A stretch of DNA of 64,000 nt. Origin: Streptomyces typhae (lineage in GTDB: Bacteria > Actinomycetota > Actinomycetes > Streptomycetales > Streptomycetaceae). Position numbers and translations under genes: made by a program. Positions 6,478-15,265 of this stretch are shown piece after piece. Each line of letters opens with the position of its first letter. The first letter of the stretch is position 1. The notes beneath the pieces are model-generated. The model was not told where the DNA came from and made no database searches. It saw only the letters and a list, made by a program, of their open reading frames with translations. The stretch spans positions 186,001 to 250,000 of the forward strand of contig NZ_WPNZ01000008.1 of NCBI RefSeq assembly GCF_009755605.1, read 5' to 3'.

Positions 6478-8937
6478 ATGACAGGCAGCGACAGGAGCGG
6501 CGGCACACCCGTGCGGGAGGGCGGGACTTCCCCGCGGGACGGCGGCGCACCGGTGGGGGACGGCGTGCCACCCGTGCGGGGCTTCGCGGCGCGCGCCGGG
6601 GTCTGGAGCGCACGCCACCGGTGGGCCGCGGTCGGCATCTGGATCCTCTTCGTCGTCCTGGCCATGGGCGCCGGTTCGGCGACGGGCCGGACCGACGCCC
6701 CGGAGAACGACCTGAAGGGCGAGATCAACCAGGCGCGGCAGATCACCGACGACGCGGGCATCGAGGAGCCGACGGGCGAGCGGGTCCTCGTGCAGACCCG
6801 CGGGGACGGCGGTCCGAGGACCACCGACCCGCGCTTCCGCGCCGCCGTCGACGACGTCGTGCGGGCGCTCCGTGACACCGGCGAGGCGTCGGCCGTCGTC
6901 TCCCCCTACACCTCGGGCACGCTCTCGAAGGACGGCCGCAGCGCCCTGGTCACGATGGACCTGCGCGGCGACCCGGACACCGCCACCGACCGGGTCGGGC
7001 CAGTCCTGAAGGCCGTCGGACGGGTGGCGGAGCGGCACGAGGACGCGGGGCTGCGGATCGAGCAGATCGGCGGCGCCAGCATGGAGAAGACGTTCGACGA
7101 CGCCTTCGGCAACGACTTCCGGCAGGCCGAGTACTCGGCGGTGCCGGTGGCGTTCGGCATCCTGCTGATCGCGTTCGGCGCGCTGGTGGCGGCGCTCCTG
7201 CCGGTGCTGCTCGCGATCTCCGCAATCGTGGCGACGATGGGCCTGATGGCCCTGGTGAGCCATGTGCAGCCGATGGGCGACGTGGCGGACTCGGTGATGC
7301 TGCTGGTGGGCCTCGCCGTCGGCGTCGACTACTGCCTGTTCTATCTGCGGCGCGAGCGCGAGGAGCGCGCCCGGGGCCGGGACCCGCGGACGGCGCTGCG
7401 GATCGCGGCGGCGACCAGCGGCCGGGCCGTGGTCGTCTCCGGCATCACGGTGTGCGTGGCGATGGCCGGCATGCTCTTCACCGGCATCACCGACTTCGAG
7501 GCGATGGGGCTCGCCTCGCTGATCGTGGTCGCGGTGGCGATGGTCGGCTCGGTGACGGTGCTGCCCGCGCTGCTCTCGCTGCTCGGCGAGCGGGTGGAGA
7601 AGGGGCGGCTGCCGCTGCCGCGGCGGACGCGGACCCGGCGGGCCGGGGCTCGCGCCGGGTCCGGGCCCGGCGCCGGAGCTGGGCCCGGAACAGGATCCGG
7701 GGCCGGGCCCGAAACAGGACCCGGAGCCGGGTCCGGATCCGGGTCCGGTCGGCCGGACAGCAGGGAGAGCAGGCTGTGGCGGGCCGTCGTCGGTGCCGTC
7801 CTGCGGCGGCCGCTGCTGTGGACCGTGGTGGCGGCGGGCACCCTCGCCGCCATCGCCCTGCCCGCTCTCGGCATGAGGACACAGCAGCTCACCCTCGACC
7901 AGGAGTTCGGCGACTCGCTGCCGATCGTGGCGACGTACGAGCGGGTCAACGAGGCGTTCCCCGGTGGCGCGGACCCCGCGGAGGTCGTCGTCGAGGCGGA
8001 CGACATCGGCTCCCCCGCGGTCACCGAGGCGCTCGCCGACTTCCGTACGCGGGCGGTCTCGTCCGGCGCGTCGAAGGGGCCGGTGGAGCTGAAGCGGTAC
8101 GAGAAGCAGAACGTGGCCGTGCTCAGCGTGCCCCTGGTGGGCGGCGCCGACCAGGACCGGGCGGAGAAGAGCCTCGCGCTGCTGCGCGACGAGGTGCGCC
8201 CGGCGACGCTCGGGAAGGTGTCCGGCGTGTCCGCTCCCGTGACCGGGCAGGTCGCCGCGTCCAGGGACTTCAACGCGCAGCTCACCTCCGCGGTGCTGCC
8301 CGTCTTCGGTTTCGTGGTCGCCTTCGCCTTCGTCCTGATGCTGCTCTCGTTCCGCTCGCTGGCGGTCGCGGTCACCTCGATCCTGCTCAACCTCCTGTCG
8401 GTCGGCGCGGCGTACGGCGCCCTCGTCATGGTCTTCCAGCACGGCTGGGGCGCGTCCCTGGTCGGCGCGGAGGGCGTGGGCGCGGTCGTCGCGTGGCTGC
8501 CCCTGTTCCTCTTCGTGATCCTGTTCGGCCTCTCGATGGACTACCACGTGTTCGTCGTCTCCCGGATCCGCGAGGCGCGGCTCCAGGGGCGCACGACGAA
8601 GGACGCGATCGCGCACGGCGTCATCACCACGGCGGGCGTGGTGACGAGCGCGGCCGTCATCATGGTGGCGGTGTTCTCGATCTTCGGGACGCTGTCCATG
8701 CAGTCGATGAAGCAGATGGGCGTCGGCCTCGCGGCCGCGGTCCTCATCGACGCGACCGTGATCCGCGGGGTGCTGCTGCCGGCCGTGATGGCGCTGCTCG
8801 GGGAGCGCAACTGGTATCTGCCGCGGTGGCTGCGCCGGCTGCCCGACCTCACGCACGACGAGGCGACACCTCAGGAGTCCCTGCCGCCGTCGCCGGAGTC
8901 CTCGCGTACGCGAACCGGGGCAGGAAGTACTGGGTGA
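6478..8937 (+). CDS. MMPL family RND-type transporter
   Basis: An 819-residue inner-membrane protein with two homologous halves, each a large extracytoplasmic domain followed by about five membrane segments. Family signatures are GLAVGVDYCLFYLRRERE in the first half and ILFGLSMDYHVFVVSRIRE in the second; the aspartates in these helices form the proton-relay site. MMPL proteins export lipids, siderophores or hydrophobic metabolites using the proton gradient. The halves are joined by a Gly/Ala/Pro/Ser-rich linker at about residues 390-427, encoded by near-tandem repeats and probably length-variable. It ends inside the convergent YczE-like gene (89-bp overlap). Substrate unknown. Confidence 0.9.
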   Translation: MTGSDRSGGTPVREGGTSPRDGGAPVGDGVPPVRGFAARAGVWSARHRWAAVGIWILFVVLAMGAGSATGRTDAPENDLKGEINQARQITDDAGIEEPTGERVLVQTRGDGGPRTTDPRFRAAVDDVVRALRDTGEASAVVSPYTSGTLSKDGRSALVTMDLRGDPDTATDRVGPVLKAVGRVAERHEDAGLRIEQIGGASMEKTFDDAFGNDFRQAEYSAVPVAFGILLIAFGALVAALLPVLLAISAIVATMGLMALVSHVQPMGDVADSVMLLVGLAVGVDYCLFYLRREREERARGRDPRTALRIAAATSGRAVVVSGITVCVAMAGMLFTGITDFEAMGLASLIVVAVAMVGSVTVLPALLSLLGERVEKGRLPLPRRTRTRRAGARAGSGPGAGAGPGTGSGAGPETGPGAGSGSGSGRPDSRESRLWRAVVGAVLRRPLLWTVVAAGTLAAIALPALGMRTQQLTLDQEFGDSLPIVATYERVNEAFPGGADPAEVVVEADDIGSPAVTEALADFRTRAVSSGASKGPVELKRYEKQNVAVLSVPLVGGADQDRAEKSLALLRDEVRPATLGKVSGVSAPVTGQVAASRDFNAQLTSAVLPVFGFVVAFAFVLMLLSFRSLAVAVTSILLNLLSVGAAYGALVMVFQHGWGASLVGAEGVGAVVAWLPLFLFVILFGLSMDYHVFVVSRIREARLQGRTTKDAIAHGVITTAGVVTSAAVIMVAVFSIFGTLSMQSMKQMGVGLAAAVLIDATVIRGVLLPAVMALLGERNWYLPRWLRRLPDLTHDEATPQESLPPSPESSRTRTGAGSTG

Positions 8938-9526
8938 CCGGCCCCATCGCGAGCGCGTACAGCACGGTGCCCGCCCCCACGCTCCCGCCGAGCAGCCATC
9001 CCGCGGCGAGCACGACGACCTCGACGAGGGTACGCACCAGGCGCAGGGAACGCCCGGTGAGCGCGGCGAGTCCCGTCGTCAGGCCGTCCCGGGGGCCGGG
9101 GCCGAGGCGCGCGCCGACGTACACGGCGACGGAAAGACCGTTGGCGAGGACCCCGCCGAGCAGCAGCGCGGTCCTCGCGGCGAGCCCGAGGTCCTGCGGT
9201 ACGAGCCACAGACCGGCGTCGGAGGCGTAGGCCACGACGACGACGTTGGCCGCGGTGCCGAACGCCGGCCGCTGCTTCAGGGGGATCCACAGCAGCAGGA
9301 CGAGGACGCCGACGAGGGCGCTCACGGTGCCGAAGCTCAGCGGGGTGTGCCGCTCGACGCCCTGGTTGAGCACGCTCCAGGGGCTGTTGCCGAGCCCCGC
9401 GCCGACCATCACGCCGATGCTGAGGCCGTACAGGGCGAGCCCGGCGAAGAGCTGCGGCAGCCGTCTGAGGGGGCGCTCGCGCAGCGGTACGCGGGTGAGG
9501 GTGAGAGGTCCGGCGTTCTGCCGCAT
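8849..9526 (-). CDS. YczE/YitT-type integral membrane protein
   Basis: A 225-residue protein with about five hydrophobic segments (LFAGLALYGLSIGVMVGAGL, LVGVLVLLLWIPL, TALLLGGVLANGLSVAVYVG, VEVVVLAAGWLLGG, GTVLYALAMG). The motif ARLGPGPRDGLTTGLAAL matches the YczE/YyaS/YitT group, whose transport substrate is unknown. The next gene is divergent and encodes a MocR-type regulator; this yczE-yczR pairing recurs in Gram-positives and supports the assignment. ATG 9526 is preferred over an upstream frame start because it puts the first membrane segment near residue 20 and leaves a 142-bp shared promoter region. Confidence 0.82.
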   Translation of the reverse strand: MRQNAGPLTLTRVPLRERPLRRLPQLFAGLALYGLSIGVMVGAGLGNSPWSVLNQGVERHTPLSFGTVSALVGVLVLLLWIPLKQRPAFGTAANVVVVAYASDAGLWLVPQDLGLAARTALLLGGVLANGLSVAVYVGARLGPGPRDGLTTGLAALTGRSLRLVRTLVEVVVLAAGWLLGGSVGAGTVLYALAMGPVTQYFLPRFAYARTPATAAGTPEVSPRRA

Positions 9527-9604
9527 CGGGGGCTGCCTCCAGGTGCTCGCGTGCGCGCCGGGGTCCCGCCGCGGGCTCGCTGGGAACCACCGGGCGGCTC
9601 CAGT

Positions 9605-9654
9605 CCAATGAACGCGAGTCTGTACCGTCATTGGCCTGCCTCCACATGGCCAAT
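9605..9654. promoter_or_regulatory. Three-half-site operator candidate for the MocR (YczR-like) regulator
   Basis: Within the yczE-yczR divergent region are CCAATG (9605-9610), CATTGGCC (9629-9636) and GGCCAAT (9648-9654). The second is inverted relative to both the first and third, with centres about 25 and 19 bp apart. Multi-half-site operators are typical of MocR/PdxR regulators, and the sites end 14 bp before the regulator's ATG, consistent with autoregulation and control of the membrane protein. Confidence 0.55.
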
Positions 9655-9668
9655 CCGGGGAGAATGGT

Positions 9669-11129
9669 ATGGAAGAGCGGGAGCCTGAGGGCCGGACCCT
9701 GGGGAGCCGCGGTCTGGCCGCCCTGCTGCCCGATCCGGCGGCGGCCCGGCCCGCCTACCGCCATCTGGCCCGTGCCATCGGCGCGCTGATCCTCGACGGC
9801 AGGGTCGCGCTGCACGCCAGGCTCCCCGCCGAGCGGGAGCTCGCCGCCGCCCTGAACGTCAGCAGGGCCACCGTCACGGCCGTGTACGACCTGCTGCGGG
9901 AGGGCGGCTACGCCCGCAGCAGGCAGGGCTCGGGAACCTGGACGGCGCTGCCCGAGGGGCGGACACCGCGCGGTGTCACCCGGCTGCTGCGGCCGCAGGA
10001 CAGCGCGATCGACCTGGCGCGGGCCGCGCCCGCGCTGCCCGAGCAGGCGCTCGCCGACGCCCTCGCCGAGGTCGCGCCCCAGCTCGCCGAGCACGCGCAC
10101 ACCCCCGGCTACCACCCCTACGGGCTCCCGGAGTTGCGGGCCGCCGTCGCGGAGCGCTACACCCTGCGGGGCCTCGCCACCACGCCGGAGCAGATCCTGG
10201 TGACGTCCGGCGCGCAGCACGCGCTCACGCTCGTCCTCGGCCTCCTGAGCGGCCCCGGCGACCGGGTCGTGGTCGAGAACCCGTCGTACCCGAACGCCCT
10301 GGAGGCGATGCGCCGCGCCCGGCTGCGCACCGTGCCGGTGCCGGTCACCGACACCGGCTGGGACGTGGAGATCCTGGAGTCGGCGCTGCGCCGGGCGGTG
10401 CCGCGCCTCGCCTACCTCATCCCCGACTTCCACAACCCGACGGGCTGCCTCATGCCCGCCGCCGAGCGGTCCCGGGTGCTGCGCGCCGCGCACCGCTCAG
10501 GGACCTGGCTGGTCGTCGACGAGACACTGGTCGACCTCGCCCTCGACGTGGCCGCCCCGGCGCCGTTCGCCGCGCACGGGACGCCCGACGCGGTCGGCAA
10601 GGTCATCACCGTGGGTTCGATGAGCAAGTCGTACTGGGGCGGGCTGCGCGTCGGCTGGCTGCGGGCGCCGTCCCGGCTCGTCACCGAGCTCGCGGGGCAG
10701 CGGGTCGCCACCGACATGGGCGGCTCGGTCCTCGACCAGCTCCTGGCGCTCGCCCTGCTCGCACGGGAGGACGCGCTCCTGCCGCCCCGCCTCGACCGGC
10801 TCCGCGAGCAGCGCGCCGCGCTCGCCGCCGCCCTCACCGACCAACTGCCCGGGTGGACCTGGCGGCTGCCTCCCGGCGGCCTCTCCCTCTGGGTCGACCT
10901 CGGCGAACCCGTCGCCTCCGCCCTCGCGGAGCGGGCCCTCGACTACGGCGTCCGGATCGAGGGCGGCGCCTTCTTCGCCCCCGACCCCGGCCTGTTCGAA
11001 CGGCGTCTGCGCATCCCGTACACCACCGGCCCCGCCGTCCTGCGCGAAGCGGTCCAGCGGATGGCGGCCACCCTCGCCGACGGCCTGCCGCCGTCCCGCG
11101 GGGACCGGGGGCCGCGCTGGATCGCCTAG
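9669..11129 (+). CDS. MocR-type transcriptional regulator (GntR wHTH fused to aminotransferase fold), YczR-like
   Basis: A 486-residue protein. Residues about 20-95 form a GntR-type winged helix (YRHLARAIGALILDGRVAL, LPAERELAAALNVSRATVTA). The rest is a fold-type I aminotransferase-like domain with the PLP lysine in VGSMSKSYWGGLRVGW (about residue 318), preceded by YLIPDFHNPTGCLMP with the conserved Asn-Pro-Thr. MocR proteins sense PLP or PLP adducts and regulate neighbouring genes rather than transaminate. Divergent placement beside the YczE-like membrane protein and the repeated CCAAT-type half-sites in between suggest that gene is its target. The effector is unknown. Confidence 0.9.
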   Translation: MEEREPEGRTLGSRGLAALLPDPAAARPAYRHLARAIGALILDGRVALHARLPAERELAAALNVSRATVTAVYDLLREGGYARSRQGSGTWTALPEGRTPRGVTRLLRPQDSAIDLARAAPALPEQALADALAEVAPQLAEHAHTPGYHPYGLPELRAAVAERYTLRGLATTPEQILVTSGAQHALTLVLGLLSGPGDRVVVENPSYPNALEAMRRARLRTVPVPVTDTGWDVEILESALRRAVPRLAYLIPDFHNPTGCLMPAAERSRVLRAAHRSGTWLVVDETLVDLALDVAAPAPFAAHGTPDAVGKVITVGSMSKSYWGGLRVGWLRAPSRLVTELAGQRVATDMGGSVLDQLLALALLAREDALLPPRLDRLREQRAALAAALTDQLPGWTWRLPPGGLSLWVDLGEPVASALAERALDYGVRIEGGAFFAPDPGLFERRLRIPYTTGPAVLREAVQRMAATLADGLPPSRGDRGPRWIA

Positions 11130-11144
11130 GCGCCGGGCGGCGGA

Positions 11145-12182
11145 CTACGCGGCGGCGGCCGCCCTGCGCTCCTCGAAGGATGCGAGGGTACGGCCGAAGT
11201 CGCGGGTGGACAGCAGGAGCTTGTAGATGATGGCGAGCTCGAAGACGAGCAGCAGCACCCCGGAGACGATGGTGGCGGGAACCACCACGTCGAAGAGCGG
11301 CCCGATGATGAAGACACCCATCTGGAACTCGATGCCGCTCACCAGGTGGGTGCGGATGCGGTGCCGCAGGAGGAAGGAGCGGGCCCGCAGGTACGCCGGG
11401 AACTTGCCGCGGAACTCCTGGTGCAGGTCGATGACTTGCGGTTTCTTGAGCGCCGCGGCGGGCAGCTGTCCCGGGAGGTGCTCGGAGGTGGCGGGTGCGC
11501 CCGCCGCCTCCGCCTTCGCGCGCTCCAGGTCCTGCTCCACGTCCGCCTCGGGGTTGTCCCGCAGCAGGTCCTCCATGAAGGCCAGCTCGGCGGCGTTCTC
11601 GGCCCGGCGGGCGGCCCGCATGTGGGCCTTGATCTGCTTGCGCATGGTGTGCCGGATCTTGAAGATCTCCAGCGAGTTGATGTAGCGGAGGGTGTCGAGG
11701 AAGACGACGGCGACCGCGAGCCAGATGTAGATCGCGTCGTCCGTGCGCGCGTACTGACCGCCCATCAGGGCGACCCCGCACACCATCACCCGGATCCGGT
11801 CGAAGACGAAGTCGAGCCAGGCGCCGAAGACGGAACCCCGGCCCGTCAGCCGGGCGACCTTGCCGTCCATGCAGTCCAGGACGAAGCTGCAGTGGTAGAC
11901 CACGGCGCCGACGACGAGCCAGCGCCAGTCCCCGAACGCGAAGAACACCGACGAGACGAGCCCGAGCAGGAACGCGCCCCAGGTGATCTGGTTCGGCGTG
12001 ATCCGGGTGCGCAGCGCGGTCTGGCGGACGAGTGGCGTGGCGACGGGGTCGACGAGCAGCACCGTCCACCAGGCGTCGCGCTTCTTCTCGGTGATGCGGC
12101 GCACCTCGGCGAGCGGCGGTATCTCCGGCCGCTCGCCGCTGCGCGCGGACTGGTCGGGCAGGGACCGTGGCATGGACGGCAT
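11145..12182 (-). CDS. CDP-alcohol phosphatidyltransferase family membrane protein
   Basis: A 345-residue inner-membrane enzyme expected to join a CDP-activated lipid or alcohol to an acceptor alcohol. The full signature D-x2-D-G-x2-A-R-x8-G-x3-D-x3-D is present (DCMDGKVARLTGRGSVFGAW, then LDFVFD). Membrane segments flank it, and a long charged helical insertion (about residues 195-255, rich in Glu/Ala/Arg) precedes two C-terminal membrane segments. The acceptor is unknown. ATG 12182 follows an AGGAAG site 7 nt upstream; a further in-frame ATG at 12215 has no such site. It lies 160 bp downstream of the glycosyltransferase gene on the same strand. Confidence 0.85.
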   Translation of the reverse strand: MPSMPRSLPDQSARSGERPEIPPLAEVRRITEKKRDAWWTVLLVDPVATPLVRQTALRTRITPNQITWGAFLLGLVSSVFFAFGDWRWLVVGAVVYHCSFVLDCMDGKVARLTGRGSVFGAWLDFVFDRIRVMVCGVALMGGQYARTDDAIYIWLAVAVVFLDTLRYINSLEIFKIRHTMRKQIKAHMRAARRAENAAELAFMEDLLRDNPEADVEQDLERAKAEAAGAPATSEHLPGQLPAAALKKPQVIDLHQEFRGKFPAYLRARSFLLRHRIRTHLVSGIEFQMGVFIIGPLFDVVVPATIVSGVLLLVFELAIIYKLLLSTRDFGRTLASFEERRAAAAA

Positions 12183-12341
12183 GGGGCAACTTCCTGGCGT
12201 TTGAATGAAGTTCATCTCACGCTAGGAAGTCGTTCACCGGAGGAACAAGAGGCGCCCGGGGCAACCTTTCGCGCAGGGCAATGGTCCAACAGGCACATCA
12301 GGTCCATGGGTCATCCAGGGCGGGTTCGCGCCGTCGGCGCG

Positions 12342-13574
12342 CTACCGGCGGACCTTCACATCAGCGTCACCCGCGGCCCGCACGATCTCCTCCTGGATCA
12401 GGTCGGCCGCCATGGCCGTGCCGCCCTCGCCCGCCATGCCCGCGCGCACCTCCTGGAGGCGGCGCGCCACCTCCGGGTCGTCGACGAGCGCGAGGACGGC
12501 GGCGCGCAGCGACTCGGCGTCGGCCTCCGCCATCGGCAGGTGCCGGGCGACGCCGAGGGCCTGGAGCATGTCCGCGTTGCCGAACTGGTCGACGGCCTGC
12601 GGCACCGCCACCATCGGTGTCGCGGTGGCGAGGCCCTCCTGGCTGCCGCCGGCCCCGGCGTGCGTGACGAAGGCGTCGGCCTGCCGGAGGATCGCGAGCT
12701 GCGGGACCCAGCTGCGCACCTCCACGTTCGCGGGGATGTCGCCGAGCTCGGCGGGGTCCACGTGCCTGCCGACCTGGAGGACCAGATGCCAGCCGGGCAG
12801 GTCACCGAAGGCCTTGACGCACTCCCGGTAGAAGGCGGGCTGCTTGGTGAACGACGAACCGAGCGAGACGAGCACCACCTTCTCGGCGCCCGCGGGCCGC
12901 TCCCAGTCGCCCTGCGCGGCCCGGTCGCCCTGGCAGGCGCCCACGAAGGTGTGCACGCGCTCGTCGACCCGGTCGGCGTTCGGCTGGAGCGCCTTGGGGA
13001 TGAGGACGAGCGAGCGCGGCGGGCGGCCCACGAACGGGTCCGGGTGCTGGTCGATCCCGTTCTCCTTGAGCCAGGCCGTGAAGCGCGCGTAGTACGCCTG
13101 CCCGCGCTCGGTCGCGAGCAGCGGCTCGTACAGGGGTGCCGCGACCTCCTCCTCGTACCCGTCCCACGCCACCAGGTTCGGCGACAGGGAGATCTCCGGG
13201 ACGCCCCACTGGCGGGCGAGGACGCGGGCGGGATAGGACGTGATGTCGTGCAGGACGAGGTCCGGTTCGTCGCCCTCGTACGCGGCGCGCAGGTGCGGCA
13301 GCGCGTTGATGGCGTCCGCCAGGAACGGTTCGATGTTGTCGATCAGGGTGTCGCCCCAGGCCTCCGGGTCGTCGTCGGCGCCCGGCAGCGTCGTGGGGTA
13401 GAGCACGGGTTCGGCTCCCGTCTCGGCGACCTTCTCCTCGAACGCGGGCGGGATCGCGTACGTGACGCGGTGCCCGCGGGCGACGAGCTCCCGGATCACT
13501 TCGAGACTCGGGTTCACGTGCCCGTGGGCCGCGATGGAGAACATGGCGATGTGGGCACGCTTGCGTGTGGTCAT
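12342..13574 (-). CDS. Macrolide-type (MGT/OleD family) UDP-glycosyltransferase
   Basis: A 410-residue soluble GT-B, family-1 glycosyltransferase. The N-terminal domain starts IAMFSIAAHGHVNPSLEVIR with the catalytic His of the family; the C-terminal nucleotide-sugar site has VRSWVPQLAILRQADAFVTH, HAGAGGSQEGL and PMVAVPQAVDQFGNA. Closest in pattern to OleD/OleI/Mgt enzymes that inactivate macrolides or other phenolic compounds by adding glucose from UDP-glucose, so a detoxification role is likely. No macrolide biosynthesis genes are nearby. A perfect 19-bp palindrome begins 14 bp before the start, consistent with TetR-type repression. Confidence 0.88.
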   Translation of the reverse strand: MTTRKRAHIAMFSIAAHGHVNPSLEVIRELVARGHRVTYAIPPAFEEKVAETGAEPVLYPTTLPGADDDPEAWGDTLIDNIEPFLADAINALPHLRAAYEGDEPDLVLHDITSYPARVLARQWGVPEISLSPNLVAWDGYEEEVAAPLYEPLLATERGQAYYARFTAWLKENGIDQHPDPFVGRPPRSLVLIPKALQPNADRVDERVHTFVGACQGDRAAQGDWERPAGAEKVVLVSLGSSFTKQPAFYRECVKAFGDLPGWHLVLQVGRHVDPAELGDIPANVEVRSWVPQLAILRQADAFVTHAGAGGSQEGLATATPMVAVPQAVDQFGNADMLQALGVARHLPMAEADAESLRAAVLALVDDPEVARRLQEVRAGMAGEGGTAMAADLIQEEIVRAAGDADVKVRR

Positions 13575-13587
13575 ACGCCCACCTTAA

Positions 13588-13606
13588 ACGAGACGATACG
13601 TCTCGT
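13588..13606. promoter_or_regulatory. Perfect 19-bp palindrome, operator candidate for the glycosyltransferase
   Basis: ACGAGACG-ATA-CGTCTCGT, with 8-bp perfect arms, starts 14 bp upstream of the glycosyltransferase ATG, where promoter or 5' leader would lie. Length and symmetry match TetR-family operators. No TetR gene lies beside it in this window, so the repressor would act from elsewhere. Confidence 0.6.
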
Positions 13607-13655
13607 ACAACTCTCTGGCAGGGCGCCTTCTGCGCACGGTCCCGCCAAGGCCCCC

Positions 13656-13940
13656 CTAAGGGGCGCGGGGAACGGCGCGACCAGCCACAACAAACCCGCA
13701 GACGCGCCTGCACAGCCGCTCAGCAGACGCGACAGCGACACGTCCTCGGCTGAGCGCGCAGTTCCCCGCGCCCCTGACGGGGCACGACCAAGGCCTCCCC
13801 AGGGGCGCGGGGAACGGCGCGACCAGCCACGACAAACCCGCAGACGCATCTGCACAGCTGCTCGGCAGACGCGACTGTGACACGTCCTTGGCTGAGCGCG
13901 CAGTTCCCCGCGCCCCTGACGGGGCACGACCACAGCCCCC
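13656..13940. repeat. Two tandem copies of a 142-bp imperfect palindrome
   Basis: Two units with a 142-bp period (equivalent bases 13660 and 13802). Each begins GGGGCGCGGGGAACGGCGCG and ends with the inverse GCGCAGTTCCCCGCGCCCC, so each can fold into one long hairpin (about 24 of 27 arm bases pair). A third, single-arm copy of the same family lies at 57908-57948. The repeats fill the gap between the glycosyltransferase and the sugar ABC operon; they may act as terminators or be non-autonomous repeat elements. No other gene is visible in 13607-13966. Confidence 0.8.
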
Positions 13941-13966
13941 CCCCGGGGACGCGGGGACGGGGCGCG

Positions 13967-15265
13967 TCAGCGCTGGTAGCGCTTGAGGACCAGGTTGCCG
14001 TCCTCCACCAGCCGATCGCGCAGCGCATCGGCGTCGATCGCGCCGCTGTAGTACTCCTGGAGCGCCGGAGTGGCGATCTTGTCCATCCACTCCGGGTAGC
14101 CGCGCACGGACTGGGCGGGAGCGGGACGCAGGTACCGGGCGAGGGCCGTGCCCGTCGCCCAGTCGTCCTTCCGCGTGCGCAGCGCGGGATCCCCCAGGGC
14201 CGCGCGGCCAGTAGGAAGCATCCAGTCGCCAAGAGCGAGCCGCACCATGTTGTCCGGCCGCAGGAAGAAGTCGATGAACGCGGCGGCCTCCTTCTTGTGC
14301 GGGCTGTCCTCGGCGACGGACAGCGTCTGCGGACTGACGCCCTGGGCGAGCCCGTCCCGCCCGGCGGGCGCGGGAAGCACCTGCCAGTCGAAGCCCTCCG
14401 GCGCCTGCTGGACGATCTGCTGACGGTAGGAGAACCCGAGCGGCACCATCGCGTACTTGCCGCCGAAGAAGCCGGGCAGCGTGTCCGAGCCGCCCATCCC
14501 GAGCGTGGAACCCGAGGCGCTCCCGTCCACGTTGACCTGGTCGTGGACGGTGCGCGGCACCACAGCGTCGCCCTCCTCGAAGCGGATGTCGACCTTGCCG
14601 TCGGCACCCCGGTGGAAGAGCTTCCCGCCGGCCGACAGGGACAGGTTCAGGGTCGCCGACACAGGCTCCTTCAGCGGCCAGGCCACCCCGAACCTGTCCT
14701 TGCCGCCGCTGCTCAGTTCCTTCGTCACCGAACGGAACTCCGCCCAGCTCCACGGCTCTTGCGGGGTCGGGATGCGCACCCCCGACTCCTTGAGCCACTT
14801 GGCGTTGGCGATCAGGACGCGCGGCTCCTGGAGGAACGGCACGCCGTACACCTTGCCGCCGAACGTCGTCGTCTCCCAGCTCGCCTGCGGGATGTCCGCC
14901 TTGAGGCGGCGCGGCAGGAGCTCCCCGAGGTCCGCGAGGTAGCCCCCGTACGCGAAGTCAGCGAGATCGTCGGACGCGTCATGGATGATGTCGGGCGCCT
15001 CACCGCCCTCGAAGGACGTCAGGAGCTGGTCGTGGATGCTCGTCCAGCTGCCCTGGACGTACTCGACCCGCACGTCGGGGTGGGTGGCGTTCCACTCCGC
15101 CACCAGCTCCTCGTTGGCCTCGACCGACTCCTGCTGCCAGGCCAGGGACTGGAAGCGCAGCGTGACCCGGCCCCCCGTGTCCCCGTCGTCGCCGCCGGAG
15201 CACCCGGACAGGAGCAGCACGAGCGCGGCGGCGACGGCGACGAGCGCGCGCACCCGGGCGGCCAT
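13967..15265 (-). CDS. Extracellular sugar-binding lipoprotein of ABC importer
   Basis: A 432-residue family-1-type solute-binding protein. It starts with a lipoprotein signal (VAVAAALVLLLSGCSGGDDG, lipobox LSGC), then TLRFQSLAWQQESVEANEEL and the ligand-cleft pattern GEAPDIIHDASDDLADFA, characteristic of carbohydrate-binding proteins such as those for maltose or other oligosaccharides. It would sit on the outer face of the membrane and feed sugar to the two permeases. Its ATG overlaps the upstream permease stop by one base (TGATG), so the three genes form one tight operon. No ATPase gene is present; streptomycete importers of this class normally share the multitask ATPase MsiK. Confidence 0.92.
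   Translation of the reverse strand: MAARVRALVAVAAALVLLLSGCSGGDDGDTGGRVTLRFQSLAWQQESVEANEELVAEWNATHPDVRVEYVQGSWTSIHDQLLTSFEGGEAPDIIHDASDDLADFAYGGYLADLGELLPRRLKADIPQASWETTTFGGKVYGVPFLQEPRVLIANAKWLKESGVRIPTPQEPWSWAEFRSVTKELSSGGKDRFGVAWPLKEPVSATLNLSLSAGGKLFHRGADGKVDIRFEEGDAVVPRTVHDQVNVDGSASGSTLGMGGSDTLPGFFGGKYAMVPLGFSYRQQIVQQAPEGFDWQVLPAPAGRDGLAQGVSPQTLSVAEDSPHKKEAAAFIDFFLRPDNMVRLALGDWMLPTGRAALGDPALRTRKDDWATGTALARYLRPAPAQSVRGYPEWMDKIATPALQEYYSGAIDADALRDRLVEDGNLVLKRYQR

Noticed and set aside
6430..8856. An 800-codon open frame antisense to the MMPL gene
   Set aside because: His/Arg/Gln-rich with no recognisable domain; third-position pattern fits the sense-strand transporter.
12183..12215. Longer start (ATG 12215) for the CDP-alcohol phosphatidyltransferase
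   Set aside because: The ATG at 12182 has an AGGAAG site at correct spacing, whereas the longer one has none.
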